This document shows, piece after piece, positions 5,717 to 5,965 of a stretch of DNA of 5,965 nucleotides (position 1 is its first letter; every line of letters starts with the position of its first letter). The DNA is taken from positions 1 through 5,965 of the forward strand of contig JAQBFJ010000212.1 in the NCBI GenBank assembly GCA_032123435.1, in the 5' to 3' direction. Under the pieces are notes generated by a model. That model had not been told where the DNA came from and searched no databases. It saw only the letters and a program-made list of their open reading frames with translations. Origin of the DNA: JAQBFJ01 sp032123435 (GTDB lineage Bacteria; Verrucomicrobiota; Kiritimatiellia; UBA8416; JAQBFJ01). Both the position numbers and the translations under genes were made by a program.

Positions 5717-5789
5717 TGTTGGCGAAACTAGGGAAACCAGGGTCAGTCGCTCTCAACAGCGTATCCGTATACTTGACCTTGGGCTTTGA
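5691..5789 (+). CDS. Possible 32-codon leader ORF before the nucleotidyltransferase
   Basis: ATG at 5691 reads 32 codons to TGA at 5787-5789, ending five bases before the next ATG. An AGG lies six bases before the start. The peptide starts MSRNALIITVG, ends QQRIRILDLGL, and matches no family I recognise. It deserves mention because the nucleotidyltransferase has no ribosome site of its own, so translational coupling from this frame is one explanation. It may equally be chance, or the remnant of a lost upstream gene. Confidence 0.25.
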   Translation: MSRNALIITVGETRETRVSRSQQRIRILDLGL

Positions 5790-5794
5790 ATATT

Positions 5795-5965
5795 ATGAAT
5801 AAGAAAGAACTTCTTGCGTACCTCAGAAAAATTGACACTGAATTGGATCAGCCGGCAATGCTCTATATTTACGGTAGCGCGGTATGTATTCTGCTTGATG
5901 AGCCGGATCGAATAAGTTTGGATATTGATGTGGCCGGGCCGTATTCGAATGCTGATTACGGGGCA
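5795..5965 (+). CDS. DUF6036/AbiEii-like nucleotidyltransferase, N-terminal part (3' end outside window)
   Basis: The first 57 residues of a protein that runs off the window. After a short helix (MNKKELLAYLRKID) comes LYIYGSAVCILL (23-34) and then SLDIDVAGPYS (41-51). This is the minimal nucleotidyltransferase signature, GS followed by DxD (Asp43, Asp45), which binds metal and NTP. Its arrangement matches DUF6036-type proteins, which relate to AbiEii/MenT toxins and are often found in toxin-antitoxin or defence loci. Such enzymes transfer nucleotides to RNA or protein targets; the target here is unknown. The ATG at 5795 is chosen because an in-frame stop (5774-5776) lies upstream and the family begins this way. 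No Shine-Dalgarno is visible. It is divergent from the minus-strand operon. No recognisable antitoxin precedes it; the partner could follow outside the window. Confidence 0.75.
   Translation, partial: MNKKELLAYLRKIDTELDQPAMLYIYGSAVCILLDEPDRISLDIDVAGPYSNADYGA

Noticed and set aside
5716..5759. GTTGGCG ... CTCAAC as an integron attC-like site
   Set aside because: The core motifs are in the wrong order (GTT arm first, AAC arm last) and there is no attC-like inner structure.
1..5965. CRISPR array or tandem repeats
   Set aside because: No regularly spaced repeated units were found by reading the window.

Overview
The window comes from a bacterial chromosome, probably a polysaccharide-degrading anaerobe or a PVC-type bacterium (Kiritimatiellota, Lentisphaerota or Verrucomicrobiota). 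That placement is an impression and is not proven. It rests on a GH38 alpha-mannosidase, a bacterial-style Trm112-like small protein with the single-Cys CPIS variant, a tRNA with an encoded CCA end, and sigma70-like promoter sequences. One gene block (a COG1784/DUF112 permease with a zinc-ribbon/OB-fold partner) has a strongly archaeal flavour, so horizontal exchange is possible.

Layout. Positions 1-651 (+) hold the C-terminal part of a GH38 alpha-mannosidase whose start lies outside the window. A tRNA-Thr(UGU) lies at 654-729 (-), only 2 bp from the mannosidase stop and convergent with it. Its predicted promoter overlaps the 3' end of the next minus-strand gene. From there to 5535 everything is on the minus strand. 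In order of transcription these are a zinc-ribbon/membrane-anchor/OB-fold protein (5535-4987), a TctA-like polytopic membrane protein (4987-3677), a YdjM/DUF457-type membrane metal-dependent hydrolase with an unusual inserted domain (3680-2679), a SAM methyltransferase with a C-terminal Ig-like domain (2609-1395), a 318-bp gap containing a long perfect-arm hairpin, and a Trm112-like protein (1076-771). The first three genes are joined by TAATG and ATGA junctions and are almost certainly one operon. The methyltransferase follows after 69 bp and may belong to it.

The far end (5536-5965) is a divergent promoter region with overlapping -10 elements on the two strands, an 11-bp near-perfect hairpin, a possible 32-codon leader ORF, and the first 57 codons of a DUF6036/AbiEii-like nucleotidyltransferase on the plus strand, cut by the window edge.

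Working together: the three coupled genes suggest an undescribed membrane system. It combines an OB-fold presented on a membrane anchor, a transporter-like channel, and a membrane hydrolase. The methyltransferase and the Trm112-like protein are plausibly an enzyme and its activator, since Trm112 proteins are known methyltransferase partners. The nucleotidyltransferase is of a kind often found in toxin-antitoxin or phage-defence loci, but no partner is visible in the window.
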